DNA of 64,000 nucleotides from Pseudomonas brassicacearum subsp. brassicacearum (GCF_008801605.1 NZ_VZPJ01000014.1:89998-153997); one strand, 5' to 3'; positions 26,860 to 35,728 are shown, numbered from the stretch's first letter. Translations and numbers: made by a program. Notes: a model not told the origin generated them from the letters alone.

Positions 26860-26875
26860 CTAGTTCCTTGGTAGC
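26860..26875 (+). promoter_or_regulatory. ped-locus palindromic site, pedE copy
   Basis: CTAGTTCCTTGGTAGC is almost identical to the pedH copy. It is about 137 bp upstream of the pedE start, seven bases from the pedF copy. Confidence 0.6.
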
Positions 26876-27011
26876 AAGCCATCCGACGCAGGTCGTAAAG
26901 ACAGGCGGTTCGGGAAGTCTTCCCGGCAAGGGCGGGACTTTTTCCGTATCGGCAACGTCGTGGCGCGACTCACCCTAGTCAGGCCAAAACCTTTCACTGG
27001 GAACTGCCACC

Positions 27012-28868
27012 ATGAGAATAAAAACGCTACCCGCCCTCTCCTCCCTGACCGTTGCCTTGCTGCTGGCCGGCAGTCTGTCGTCGAGTCCCTCGGCGCACGC
27101 TGCCGTCACCTGGGAAGACATCGCCAACGACCACCTGACCACCAAGGACGTGCTGCAATACGGCATGGGCACCAACGCCCAGCGCTGGAGCCCGCTGGCC
27201 CAGGTCAACGACAAGAACGTGTTCAAGCTGACCCCGGCCTGGTCCTACTCATTCGGCGACGAGAAGCAGCGCGGCCAGGAGTCCCAGGCCATCGTCAGCG
27301 ACGGCGTGGTGTACGTCACCGGCTCGTACTCGCGGGTATTCGCCCTCGACGCCAAGACCGGCAAGCGCCTGTGGACCTACAACCACCGGCTGCCGGACAA
27401 CATTCGCCCGTGCTGCGACGTGGTCAACCGCGGCGCGGCCATCTACGGCGACAAGATCTACTTCGGCACCCTGGACGCGCGAGTCGTCGCCCTGGATAAA
27501 AACACCGGCAAAGTGGTGTGGAACAAGAAGTTCGGCGACCACGCCGGCGGCTACACCATGACCGGCGCCCCGGTGCTGATCAAGGACAAGACCAGTGGCA
27601 AGGTCCTGCTGATCCATGGCAGTTCCGGCGACGAGTTCGGTGTGGTCGGGCAACTGTTCGCCCGCGACCCGGACACCGGCGACGAAGTCTGGATGCGCCC
27701 GTTTGTCGAAGGCCACATGGGCCGCCTCAACGGCAAGGACAGCACGCCGACCGGCGACGTCAAGGCGCCCTCCTGGCCCGACGACAAGACCACTGAAACC
27801 GGCAAGGTCGAAGCCTGGAGCCACGGCGGCGGCGCACCTTGGCAGAGTGCCAGTTTCGACGCCGAGACCAACACCATCATCGTCGGCGCGGGCAACCCCG
27901 GCCCGTGGAACACCTGGGCGCGCACGGCCAAGGACGGCAACCCTCACGACTTCGACAGCCTCTATACCTCCGGCCAGGTCGGGGTCGACCCAAGCACTGG
28001 CGAAGTGAAGTGGTTCTACCAACACACGCCCAACGACGCCTGGGACTTCTCCGGCAACAACGAGCTGGTGCTGTTCGACTACAAGGATAAGGACGGCAAG
28101 GTGGTCAAGGCCACCGCCCACGCCGACCGCAACGGTTTCTTCTACGTGGTGGACCGCAACAACGGCAAGCTGCAGAACGCCTTCCCGTTCGTCGACAACA
28201 TCACCTGGGCCAGCCACATCGACCTCAAGACCGGTCGCCCAGTGGAGAATCCCGGCCAGCGTCCGGCCAAGCCATTACCGGGTGAAACCAAGGGCAAGCC
28301 GGTGGAAGTCTCGCCGCCCTTCCTCGGTGGCAAGAACTGGAACCCCATGGCCTACAGCCAGGACACCGGCCTGTTCTACGTCCCCGGCAACCAGTGGAAA
28401 GAGGAATACTGGACCGAGGAAGTGAACTACAAGAAAGGCTCGGCCTACCTGGGCATGGGCTTTCGCATCAAGCGCATGTACGACGATCACGTCGGCAGCC
28501 TGCGGGCGATGAACCCCACCACCGGCAAGGTGGTCTGGGAACACAAGGAACCTCTGCCACTGTGGGCTGGTGTGCTGGCGACCAAGGGCAACCTGGTGTT
28601 CACCGGCACCGGCGACGGCTTCTTCAAGGCCTTCGACGCCAAGACCGGCCAGGAACTGTGGAAATTCCAGACCGGCAGCGGCATCGTCTCCCCGCCCATC
28701 ACGTGGGAGCAGGACGGCGAGCAATTCATCGGCGTGACCGTCGGCTACGGTGGCGCCGTACCGTTGTGGGGCGGCGACATGGCCGAACTGACCAAGCCGG
28801 TGGCCCAGGGTGGGTCGTTCTGGGTGTTCAAGATTCCGAGCTGGGATAAGGCGACGGCGCAGAAATAA
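27012..28868 (+). CDS. pedE: Calcium-type PQQ-dependent ethanol dehydrogenase
   Basis: This 618-residue periplasmic quinoprotein corresponds to PedE/ExaA (QedA). A signal peptide ends near residue 30 (PSAHA-AVTW). The vicinal disulfide is Cys134-Cys135 (IRPCCDVVNRG). Metal ligands are Glu208 and Asn295, and the catalytic Asp345 lies in DAWDFSGNNE, where Ser347 replaces the extra Asp of the lanthanide enzyme, as in calcium enzymes. It passes electrons to PedF, encoded divergently. The first codons are A-rich (AATAAAAAC), a possible Crc/Hfq site. A REP doublet follows the stop codon. Gene order next to pedF and the pentapeptide gene matches P. putida. Confidence 0.94.
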   Translation: MRIKTLPALSSLTVALLLAGSLSSSPSAHAAVTWEDIANDHLTTKDVLQYGMGTNAQRWSPLAQVNDKNVFKLTPAWSYSFGDEKQRGQESQAIVSDGVVYVTGSYSRVFALDAKTGKRLWTYNHRLPDNIRPCCDVVNRGAAIYGDKIYFGTLDARVVALDKNTGKVVWNKKFGDHAGGYTMTGAPVLIKDKTSGKVLLIHGSSGDEFGVVGQLFARDPDTGDEVWMRPFVEGHMGRLNGKDSTPTGDVKAPSWPDDKTTETGKVEAWSHGGGAPWQSASFDAETNTIIVGAGNPGPWNTWARTAKDGNPHDFDSLYTSGQVGVDPSTGEVKWFYQHTPNDAWDFSGNNELVLFDYKDKDGKVVKATAHADRNGFFYVVDRNNGKLQNAFPFVDNITWASHIDLKTGRPVENPGQRPAKPLPGETKGKPVEVSPPFLGGKNWNPMAYSQDTGLFYVPGNQWKEEYWTEEVNYKKGSAYLGMGFRIKRMYDDHVGSLRAMNPTTGKVVWEHKEPLPLWAGVLATKGNLVFTGTGDGFFKAFDAKTGQELWKFQTGSGIVSPPITWEQDGEQFIGVTVGYGGAVPLWGGDMAELTKPVAQGGSFWVFKIPSWDKATAQK

Positions 28869-28890
28869 CCTGACCCTCACCACAATCCCC

Positions 28891-28980
28891 TGTGGGAGCG
28901 GGCTTGCTCGCGAAAGCGGTGGTTCAGTTGATAGGGATTTTGACTGTGCCTACGTCTTCGCGAGCAAGCCCGCTCCCACA
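28891..28980. repeat. REP doublet (inverted pair)
   Basis: Facing cores TGTGGGAGCGGGCTTGCTCG and CGAGCAAGCCCGCTCCCACA lie between pedE and the pentapeptide gene, 22 bp after the pedE stop. It may reduce read-through or protect the pedE message. Confidence 0.85.
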
Positions 28981-28998
28981 CTTGCCCGAGTTCCTGCC

Positions 28999-29643
28999 AT
29001 GAAATCATTGCCATTGCTGCTTCTGTTCATCGGCGCCCTTGCCCATGCCGACGACCCTGACACCCCCCTGACGATCAACGGCTGCCTCATCGCCGAATCC
29101 AGCCAATGCCCCGGCGCCAACCTTCGCGGTGCAAAACTGGCGAACCAGGACCTGCGCAAGATGAACCTCAGCGGTGCCGATCTGCGCGACGCCGATCTGC
29201 GGCACGCGCGACTGGACCTGGCCAATCTTGAGAAAGCCCAGCTACAGGGCGCCAACCTGACCCGTGCCAGCCTGCAACAAAGCAACCTGCGCCTGGCGGA
29301 CTTCAGCGGCGCCACACTCAAGGCGATCCAGGGCTGGGGCCTGTTCGCCCAGGGCGCGCAATTCCAGCGTGCCGACCTGACGGCGGCCTACCTGCAATTC
29401 GCCCGCTTGTCCGGCGCCCGCTTGCACGAGGCGAACCTGCAGGCGGCGGACCTGGAAATGGCCTGGCTGAGCAAGGCCGACCTCAAGGGCGCCGACCTGC
29501 GCGACGCCAACCTGCAGGAAGCCAAGCTTGGTGAAAGCAACCTGGAACAGGCCAACCTGAGCGGTTCTCGCCAGCATTACGGGAATTTCCAGGATGCCAA
29601 TATGCAAGGCTGTACCGGGTGCCCGACGTCTTGGGATCAGTGA
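28999..29643 (+). CDS. Periplasmic pentapeptide-repeat protein
   Basis: This 214-residue protein has a signal peptide (LLLLFIGALAHA-DDP) followed by about 30 tandem pentapeptides of the A(N/D)LxX type from residue 34 on (GANLRGAKLANQDLRK and so on), which fold as a right-handed square helix. A pentapeptide gene is found at the same place beside pedE in P. putida. Its function in alcohol oxidation is unknown. Four Cys residues lie outside the repeats: two at the start (GCLIAESSQCPG) and two at the end (CTGC). Confidence 0.8.
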   Translation: MKSLPLLLLFIGALAHADDPDTPLTINGCLIAESSQCPGANLRGAKLANQDLRKMNLSGADLRDADLRHARLDLANLEKAQLQGANLTRASLQQSNLRLADFSGATLKAIQGWGLFAQGAQFQRADLTAAYLQFARLSGARLHEANLQAADLEMAWLSKADLKGADLRDANLQEAKLGESNLEQANLSGSRQHYGNFQDANMQGCTGCPTSWDQ

Positions 29644-29649
29644 AGACCT

Positions 29650-29703
29650 GATCGCTCCTACGCTCCGCGTGGGAATGCCTCAACGGACGCTCCGCGTTCG
29701 GCT
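29650..29703. repeat. Short copy of GATCG-type repeat
   Basis: GATCGCTCCTACGCTCCGCG begins a short version of the second repeat family of this window (full copies at 49174-49285 and 53688-53801). It lies between convergent genes and may form a hairpin. Confidence 0.6.
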
Positions 29704-29712
29704 CTGATCATT

Positions 29713-30351
29713 TCAGCCAGCCACCCGCACCACCCCCATATCGATCCCCAGATGCACCAACTCGGCATGGGAACTGACCTGCAACTTGCTCTTGAGCAGC
29801 GTCAGGTGGTTGGACACGGTCTTGGCGCTGATGCACAGCTGTTCGGCAATGGTGCGGGCGGGGGTGCCCTTGGCGAGCATGACGAAAATCTCCAACTCAC
29901 GTTGGGTCATGCATTGCAGGCGCGGGTCGACATCCTGGCGCGAGCTGGTGCAGGCCAGTTGCGTGGCCAGGGATTGCTCGATGTAGACATGCCCGGCCAG
30001 CACCCGGCGTACCGCTTCCACCAGCACCTGGGGTGCCGAATTCTTGGTCAGGTAGCCCGCGGCACCGGCGTCCAATGCCTGGCGCACCAAGGGCAATTCA
30101 TCGTGCATGCTGAAGAACAACACCCGCAGTTGTGGCAAGCGCTGGCGTAGCCGGCGGGTGGTTTCCAAGCCACTGATACCGGGCAGGCCGAAGTCCATGA
30201 TCACCAGATGCGGCACCTGCTCCTGGACCTGGCTCAACGCCTCCTCGCCGGTGGCTGCTTCGCGGACCTGCAGGTCCGGCATCAACACCCGCAAAAGGCT
30301 GGCATAGCCCTGCCGAACCACCGCATGGTCGTCCACCAACAAAATGTTCAT
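29713..30351 (-). CDS. pedR2: LuxR-type response regulator, PedR2-like
   Basis: This 212-residue regulator has a receiver domain (DDH at 7-9, phosphoacceptor Asp53 in IMDFGLPG, Lys in LTKNS) and a LuxR helix-turn-helix (MTQRELEIFVMLAKGTPART, then AKTVSNHLTLLKSKL). Its ATG overlaps the stop of the kinase gene (TGATG). By gene order it is PedR2, which in P. putida activates the calcium enzyme gene and represses the lanthanide enzyme gene according to metal supply; in P. aeruginosa the counterpart is ExaE. It is a candidate binder of the 14-bp palindromic sites. Confidence 0.8.
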   Translation of the reverse strand: MNILLVDDHAVVRQGYASLLRVLMPDLQVREAATGEEALSQVQEQVPHLVIMDFGLPGISGLETTRRLRQRLPQLRVLFFSMHDELPLVRQALDAGAAGYLTKNSAPQVLVEAVRRVLAGHVYIEQSLATQLACTSSRQDVDPRLQCMTQRELEIFVMLAKGTPARTIAEQLCISAKTVSNHLTLLKSKLQVSSHAELVHLGIDMGVVRVAG

Positions 30352-31604
30352 CACGCCTCCAAGGCAATATTCAAGGCCAGCGCCCAACCGGCGCCAGGCT
30401 GGCTGACGATGCGCAGCTCACCGCCCAGGCTGCGCGCCCGCTCGGACATCGAGTGCAAGCCAACACCGGCGCGCGATGGTTGCGTCGCTCCGCAACCGTT
30501 GTCGCGCACCAGCAACCGCAGGCGCCCGGCGCGGTGTTGCAGGCGAATCCGCACCTGCGTGGCGCCGGCATGCCGGGCAATGTTGGTCAACGCTTCCTGC
30601 AACAAACGATACAAATGGGTCTTGTCCGGCCCGGACAAGGGCGGCAGCGTTTTGTCGATCCACACCTGACAGGCGATACCCTGGTTGGCCTGCCATTGCC
30701 CGGCCAATAGCCTGATGGCCTCGCACAACGGCAGGTGCTGCAACACCACGGGGTACAAGTCATGCACCAGCGCCCGGAAACCCAATTGCAAATGCTCGCA
30801 ATGCTCTTCGAGCTGGCTGACGGTCTGCTCCAGCGCCAGGGGTTGATCCATCACCAGCCGCAGCAGGCAGGCGCGGGCCCGAATACCGGCCACGTATTGG
30901 CCCAGGTCGTCGTGCAGGGTCTGGGCCAGCTGGGTGCGCTCCTGCTCCTGCACGGCCAGCAAAGCCTGGGTAAGCCGGGCGTTATCGGCCTGGGCCTCGG
31001 CCAGGGCGGCGGTCATGCGATTGAAATGCCCCGCCAGATGCTGCGCCTCCGGGATACCCTCAGTGCCCAGGCGCACCTGCAGGTTCCCCGCTGACACCTG
31101 ACGCAACGCATGCAGCAACTCATCGAGCAAACGCATGCCCCGGCGTACCCCCCAGCGAATCACCAACAGGCTGAGCAACAGCGCCAGGGCGCAGACGTAC
31201 AACAGTTGCACCAAGGAATCGAGAATCTCGTCGATTTCATCGCGCGGGTCGACGGCAATCCAGGCCCGCCGACCGTCCGGCAAATCCACCACCTGGGCCG
31301 CAGGGCCGTCATCCAGTAACCGGCGGCCAAGCCAGGCCTTCATCCCGTCTTCATCCGCCGGGAACAGTTCCCCAGGGGCCAGCCAACGGACCCGCACATG
31401 CCGCAGGCTGCCGGTCAACCGCGGCTGGAGACTGGCCGGATCGCGCTCGGCGGTTTCGCGCAGGTAATGCACCACCGACTCGGCCGATTGCAGCTCGCGT
31501 TTCACATCGGCCGTGGCCTGGTGCAACAACAGGACTGCACAGGCCAGGGTGACCAGGGCGAAAAGGGCACACACCCAGAGGTTGATGCGCCAGAGGGCTG
31601 ACAT
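30351..31604 (-). CDS. pedS2: Membrane sensor histidine kinase, PedS2-like
   Basis: This 417-residue kinase has two membrane segments (about 6-28 and 132-152) bracketing a periplasmic sensor of about 100 residues, then a HAMP domain, a HisKA_3 domain with His231 in LAQTLHDDLGQYVAG, and a HATPase (NIARHAGATQV, DNGCG, GVGLHSM). The periplasmic part is rich in acidic residues (DEDG, DPRDEIDEILDS), which suits metal sensing. In P. putida PedS2 senses lanthanides and controls the PedE/PedH switch. The soluble kinase ExaD of P. aeruginosa lacks this membrane-spanning layout. The start overlaps its own leader: the stop of a small upstream reading frame lies 2 bp before it. Confidence 0.82.
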   Translation of the reverse strand: MSALWRINLWVCALFALVTLACAVLLLHQATADVKRELQSAESVVHYLRETAERDPASLQPRLTGSLRHVRVRWLAPGELFPADEDGMKAWLGRRLLDDGPAAQVVDLPDGRRAWIAVDPRDEIDEILDSLVQLLYVCALALLLSLLVIRWGVRRGMRLLDELLHALRQVSAGNLQVRLGTEGIPEAQHLAGHFNRMTAALAEAQADNARLTQALLAVQEQERTQLAQTLHDDLGQYVAGIRARACLLRLVMDQPLALEQTVSQLEEHCEHLQLGFRALVHDLYPVVLQHLPLCEAIRLLAGQWQANQGIACQVWIDKTLPPLSGPDKTHLYRLLQEALTNIARHAGATQVRIRLQHRAGRLRLLVRDNGCGATQPSRAGVGLHSMSERARSLGGELRIVSQPGAGWALALNIALEA

Positions 31605-31606
31605 GG

Positions 31607-31831
31607 TTAGCGCTCCAACCTTGAATTGACATTGACGCCCACCCCCTGTGGGAGCGAGCTTGCTCGCGATGACGGCGGCACATCCGGTACTGAAGTCGAC
31701 TGAACCACCGCTATCGCGAGCAAGCTCGCTCCCACAGAGGGGCTTGGAGGTTTCCAGGTTCTGGGACGATCAACCCCGATCAAACTCAGGATCAGCAGAA
31801 ACGGCAGCAGCAACGCTTTGAGAATCCGCAT
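31607..31831 (-). CDS. Possible small leader-like or secreted peptide before pedS2
   Basis: A 74-codon frame starts at 31831 behind a perfect GGAGGGG site and ends 2 bp before the pedS2 start. It opens with a hydrophobic segment (RILKALLLPFLLILSLIGVD) that resembles a signal peptide or membrane anchor. The rest of the frame runs through a REP doublet, so that part looks like acquired sequence. It may be a translated leader coupling expression to the kinase, or a small membrane peptide with a REP-extended tail. I do not recognise a family. Confidence 0.4.
   Translation of the reverse strand: MRILKALLLPFLLILSLIGVDRPRTWKPPSPSVGASLLAIAVVQSTSVPDVPPSSRASSLPQGVGVNVNSRLER
31647..31737. repeat. REP doublet inside a small reading frame
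   Basis: Facing cores TGTGGGAGCGAGCTTGCTCG and CGAGCAAGCTCGCTCCCACA, located between pedS2 and the ABC binding-protein gene and within the small frame at 31607-31831. Confidence 0.85.
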
Positions 31832-31896
31832 GGTCTGTCCCCTCCTGGTCAATGACGATGCCTAGCATGCTAAAACCCCGGCCTCCAAGGTGAGTT

Positions 31897-31910
31897 ACTA
31901 CCTTGGTACT
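31897..31910 (+). promoter_or_regulatory. ped-locus palindromic site, ABC operon copy
   Basis: ACTACCTTGGTACT contains TACC-TT-GGTA and lies 78 bp upstream of the binding-protein gene that starts the ABC operon. It is also upstream of the divergent pedS2 unit. Confidence 0.6.
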
Positions 31911-31987
31911 GCACCGGCGGTACTTTCTGCATATTTCCCCATGACCCTGGGCTTCCTATGCTGGCGCTACCTGCAATGGAGGATGTC

Positions 31988-33154
31988 ATGCGCCGGCTCG
32001 TCAGTTACGCCCTGGTTTCTCTGCTGGCAGCGGCAACCGCTCACGCGGGCGATATCACGCCGCTACAAGTGCGCATCGGCTACCTGGGTTATCGTCCCGA
32101 TCCGGGCCCGTTGCTGTCCAACGTCATTGCCGAACCGGCCGATGCCGGGTTGCGCGGCGCTGAACTGGCGATCGTCGACAGCAACAGCACCGGACGTTTT
32201 CTCAAGCACGACTACCGCCTGGAAAGCGCCAGCGTCAACACTCCCGAAGCGCTGCTCCAGGCCGCCCGGGCCCAACACGACCAGGGTCTGCGGCTGTTCG
32301 TGGTCAACGCACCGGCCGCCAGCCTGCGCCAACTCAGCGCCGCCCTGCCCGACAGCCTGCTGTTCAACGCCGGTAGCCCCGACGACAGCCTGCGCACCAC
32401 CGACTGCCTCGGTAACGTGCTGCACAGCCTGCCCGACCGCGCCATGCTCGCCGATGCCCTGGTGCAGTTCAGCGTCGTGCGTAAATGGCAGCGGGCCTTG
32501 CTGATCGTCGGCCAGACGCCCGAGGACCAGGCCTATGCCGCCGCATTGCGCCGGGCCATGAAACGCTTCGGCATGAAGATCGTCGCCGAGAAGGCCTGGC
32601 AGTTCGACAACGACCAGCGTCGCAGCGCCCAGGCCGACATGCCACTGTTCACCCAGACCGCCGAGTACGACGTGGTACTGGTGGCCGACGAGCGCGGCGA
32701 CTTCGGCGAATACCTGCCCTACCAGACCTGGTACCCACGCCCGGTGGCCGGCACCCAAGGGCTGACGCCCACCGGTTGGCACAAGACCGTGGAAACCTAC
32801 GGCGCAGCGCAGTTGCAAAAACGCTTCGAAGCCCTGGCCGGACGCTGGATGAACGACCGTGATTTCGCCGCCTGGATTGCCGTGCGCAGCATCGCCAGCG
32901 CCGTGAGCAAACTGCGCCAGGACGACCCGCTCGCCATCCGCCATCTGGCCCTCAGCGACCAGTTGCCCCTGGACGGCTTCAAGGGTCGCAAGCTCAGCTA
33001 CCGGCCCTGGAACGGCCAGTTGCGCCAACCAATTGCGCTGGTCCAGCCTCGGGCACTGGTCAGCACCTCGCCCCAGGACGGTTTTCTCCACCCTTCCAAT
33101 GAAATGGACAGCCTGGGCTATGACCAGCCCGAAGTGAGCTGCCGTTACCCCTGA
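31988..33154 (+). CDS. Binding-protein-like component of the PQQ-alcohol ABC system
   Basis: This 388-residue periplasmic protein has a signal peptide (SLLAAATAHA-GDI) and the fold of branched-chain-type binding proteins (QVRIGYLGY, then AELAIVDSNSTGRF and ALLIVGQTPEDQAYAAALRR). It matches the binding protein described for the PQQ-dependent alcohol dehydrogenase ABC system. Since the partner ABC genes look like an exporter, its role in transport is unclear. The start at 31988 follows GGAGG; an in-frame ATG 10 codons upstream lacks a site. It heads the rightward operon with the beta-propeller, ATPase and permease genes. Confidence 0.8.
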   Translation: MRRLVSYALVSLLAAATAHAGDITPLQVRIGYLGYRPDPGPLLSNVIAEPADAGLRGAELAIVDSNSTGRFLKHDYRLESASVNTPEALLQAARAQHDQGLRLFVVNAPAASLRQLSAALPDSLLFNAGSPDDSLRTTDCLGNVLHSLPDRAMLADALVQFSVVRKWQRALLIVGQTPEDQAYAAALRRAMKRFGMKIVAEKAWQFDNDQRRSAQADMPLFTQTAEYDVVLVADERGDFGEYLPYQTWYPRPVAGTQGLTPTGWHKTVETYGAAQLQKRFEALAGRWMNDRDFAAWIAVRSIASAVSKLRQDDPLAIRHLALSDQLPLDGFKGRKLSYRPWNGQLRQPIALVQPRALVSTSPQDGFLHPSNEMDSLGYDQPEVSCRYP

Positions 33155-33181
33155 TCGATAACAACAATAAGGAAAACCGCC

Positions 33182-34186
33182 ATGCGCCGCTCCCTGATTC
33201 ACCCGGCCCGGCTCTGCCCGACCCGGCTATGCAAAGCCCTCGCCCTGGGCGCCGCGTTGCTCGCCGCCGGTCCCGCCGCCGCCAGCATCGCCTGGGTTTC
33301 CAACGAGAAAGACAACAGCCTGAGCCTGATCGACATGCAGAGCCTGGAAGTCATCGAGACCCTGCCGGTCGGCCAGCGCCCCCGGGGCCTGCTGCTGTCC
33401 CACGACAATCGCCTGCTGTACATCTGCGCCAGCGACTCGGACCGGGTCCAGGTGATGGACGTCGCCACCCGCAAGATCATCAAGGAACTGCCCTCCGGCA
33501 AGGACCCGGAGCAGTTCGCCCTGCACCCCAACGACCGCTGGCTGTATGTCTCCAACGAAGACGATGCCCTGGTCACGGTGATCGACACCCAGACCTCCGA
33601 AGTGCTCGGCCAGATCGGCGTGGGTGTCGAACCCGAAGGCATGGCCGTCAGCCCTGACGGCAAGTGGGCGGTCAACACCAGCGAAACCACGAACATGCTG
33701 CACTGGATCGATACCAGCACCCAGACCCTGGCCGACAACACCCTGGTGGATCAGCGGCCACGTTTCGTCGAGTTCAATCGCGACGGCACGCAGCTCTGGG
33801 CCTCGGCGGAGATCGGCGGCACGTTGACCGTGCTTGACGTGGCGACGCGCAAGATCCTCAAGACCCTGACGTTCCAGATCAAGGGTGTGCACCCGGACAA
33901 GGTCCAACCGGTGGGCATCAAGCTCAGCGCCGACGGCAAGCTGGCGTTCGTCGCCTTGGGCCCGGCGAACCATGTGGCAGTGATCGACGCCAAGACCTTC
34001 GAAGTGCTGGATTATCTGCTGGTGGGCCGACGGGTCTGGCAACTGGCGTTCACCCCGGACCAGAAGCAGCTGCTGGCGACCAACGGCGTCAGCGGCGATG
34101 TCTCGGTGATCGATGTTGAGAGCCGCAAGGTCCTGAAGTCGGTGAAAGTCGGGCGCTACCCTTGGGGCGTGGTGGTCACGCCATGA
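33182..34186 (+). CDS. PQQ-associated YVTN beta-propeller protein
   Basis: This 334-residue secreted protein has an N-terminal signal (ALGAALLAAGPAAA) and seven propeller repeats of the YVTN/lactonase kind (AWVSNEKDNSLSLIDMQS, LYICASDSDRVQVMDV, LYVSNEDDALVTVIDT and so on). It belongs to the beta-propeller family found with PQQ-dependent catabolism genes. It has no tryptophan-docking PQQ motifs, so it is not a quinoprotein itself. The ATG follows AAGGA, with AACAACAATAA (33159-33170) just ahead, a Crc/Hfq-like stretch. Its stop overlaps the start of the ATPase gene by 4 bp. Confidence 0.82.
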   Translation: MRRSLIHPARLCPTRLCKALALGAALLAAGPAAASIAWVSNEKDNSLSLIDMQSLEVIETLPVGQRPRGLLLSHDNRLLYICASDSDRVQVMDVATRKIIKELPSGKDPEQFALHPNDRWLYVSNEDDALVTVIDTQTSEVLGQIGVGVEPEGMAVSPDGKWAVNTSETTNMLHWIDTSTQTLADNTLVDQRPRFVEFNRDGTQLWASAEIGGTLTVLDVATRKILKTLTFQIKGVHPDKVQPVGIKLSADGKLAFVALGPANHVAVIDAKTFEVLDYLLVGRRVWQLAFTPDQKQLLATNGVSGDVSVIDVESRKVLKSVKVGRYPWGVVVTP

Positions 34187-34914
34187 ACGCCCTGGAGGTC
34201 AGCGACCTGAGCTTTGCCTATGGCACGCGCGAAGCCCTCAAGCAGATGAATTTCAGCCTTCCCGCCGGGCGTTTCGCTGCGCTGCTGGGGCCCAACGGTG
34301 CCGGCAAGTCGACGCTGATCGCCCTGCTCACGCGTTTGTACGACCTGCAACGTGGCGAGATCCGCATCGGCGGTCATTCCCTGCAAAAATCACCAAGATC
34401 GGCCCTGCGCCAGTTGGGCGTGGTGTTCCAACAGAGCACCCTGGACCTGGACCTGAGCATCGAACAGAACCTGCGCTATCACCTGGCGCTGCACGGGTTT
34501 TCGCGGCGCCAGGGCAGCGCCCGCATCGACGCTGAACTGACCCGCCAGCACCTGACGGAGCGCCGCCACGAGCGGGTACGCGACCTCAACGGTGGCCATC
34601 GTCGCCGGGTCGAGATCGCCCGCGCCCTGCTCCACGAACCGCGCCTGTTGCTGCTCGACGAACCCAGCGTCGGCCTTGATCCGGCCAGCCGCCTAGCCCT
34701 GGGCCTGCACATCCGGCAACTGTGCAGCGAGCAAGGTATCAGCGTGCTCTGGACCACTCACTTGCTCGACGAAGTGCAGCCCAGCGACGATCTGTTGATC
34801 GTGCATCAGGGCCGCCTGGTCGCCAGCGGACAGGCCGACGCGGTGAGCCTGGAACACGGCGGCACCCTCGGCTCGGCCTTCACTCGCTTGACCGCCTCGG
34901 GAGTCCAGCCATGA
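34183..34914 (+). CDS. ABC transporter ATPase of the PQQ-alcohol system
   Basis: This 243-residue ATPase has Walker A GPNGAGKST near residue 36, Walker B LLLLDEPSVGLDP, and the H-loop TTHLLDE. The signature is unusual: the region before Walker B reads VRDLNGGHRRRVEIARALL, where LNGGHRRR replaces LSGGQ. It starts inside the stop of the propeller gene (ATGA) and its own stop overlaps the permease start. With the permease it forms an ABC-2-type transporter, usually exporters; the substrate in alcohol oxidation is unknown. Confidence 0.85.
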   Translation: MNALEVSDLSFAYGTREALKQMNFSLPAGRFAALLGPNGAGKSTLIALLTRLYDLQRGEIRIGGHSLQKSPRSALRQLGVVFQQSTLDLDLSIEQNLRYHLALHGFSRRQGSARIDAELTRQHLTERRHERVRDLNGGHRRRVEIARALLHEPRLLLLDEPSVGLDPASRLALGLHIRQLCSEQGISVLWTTHLLDEVQPSDDLLIVHQGRLVASGQADAVSLEHGGTLGSAFTRLTASGVQP

Positions 34915-35705
34915 ATGCGTACTGGCAATGTTTCAGCGGCATCGTGACGCGCGAATGGCTGCGCTTCGTACTGCAACGCACCCGGCTGCTCAGCGCCCTG
35001 GTCCGGCCCCTGCTGTGGCTGGTGGTGTTCGCCGCCGGTTTTCGCGCGGCACTGGGCATCGCCATCATCGCGCCCTACGACACCTACATCCCCTACGAGG
35101 TGTACATCGTGCCCGGGCTGGCCTGCATGATCCTGTTGTTCAACGGCATGCAGGGCTCGCTGTCGATGGTCTACGACCGGGAAATGGGCAGCATGCGCGT
35201 GCTGCTGACCAGTCCCCTGCCCCGGGCTTTCCTGCTGGCGAGCAAGTTGTTGGCGACGTCGCTGATCTCGCTATTGCAGGTCTACGCCTTTCTCGCCATC
35301 GCCTGGTTGTACGGTATCCAGCCACCGACCATGGGCCTGCTGCTGGCCCTGCCGGCCCTGTTGCTGGTGGCCCTGATGCTCAGCGCCCTGGGCTTGTTGC
35401 TGTCCAATGCCATCCGGCAACTGGAAAACTTCGCCGGGGTGATGAATTTCGTGATTTTCCCGATGTTCTTCCTGTCTTCGGCACTGTACCCGCTATGGAA
35501 AATGCAGGAAGCCAGCCCTTGGCTGTACTGGCTCTGCTCGGTCAGCCCGTTCACCCACGGCGTGGAGTTGGTGCGTTTTGCGCTGTACGAGCAGTTCAAC
35601 CTGCTGGCGATGGCGGTGTGCGTGGGGTTGACCCTGGTGTTCGCGCTGTTGGCGGTGTGGACGTTCAATCCGCAGCATGCGGCGTTGCGCAAGGCCGGCA
35701 GCTAA
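34911..35705 (+). CDS. ABC-2-type permease of the PQQ-alcohol system (PedC-like)
   Basis: This 264-residue inner-membrane protein has six hydrophobic segments and the ABC-2 layout (LRFVLQRTRLLSALVRPLLW, EVYIVPGLACMILLFNGMQG, YDREMGSMRVLLTSPLPRAF, FPMFFLSSALYPLW). It pairs with the ATPase whose stop it overlaps by 4 bp. Relatives are described as alcohol ABC transporter permeases beside ped/exa genes. Whether it exports a toxic alcohol product, PQQ or a cofactor-related compound is not known. Confidence 0.83.
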   Translation: MNAYWQCFSGIVTREWLRFVLQRTRLLSALVRPLLWLVVFAAGFRAALGIAIIAPYDTYIPYEVYIVPGLACMILLFNGMQGSLSMVYDREMGSMRVLLTSPLPRAFLLASKLLATSLISLLQVYAFLAIAWLYGIQPPTMGLLLALPALLLVALMLSALGLLLSNAIRQLENFAGVMNFVIFPMFFLSSALYPLWKMQEASPWLYWLCSVSPFTHGVELVRFALYEQFNLLAMAVCVGLTLVFALLAVWTFNPQHAALRKAGS

Positions 35706-35728
35706 CCCTTAATTGCACAGACAAAATC

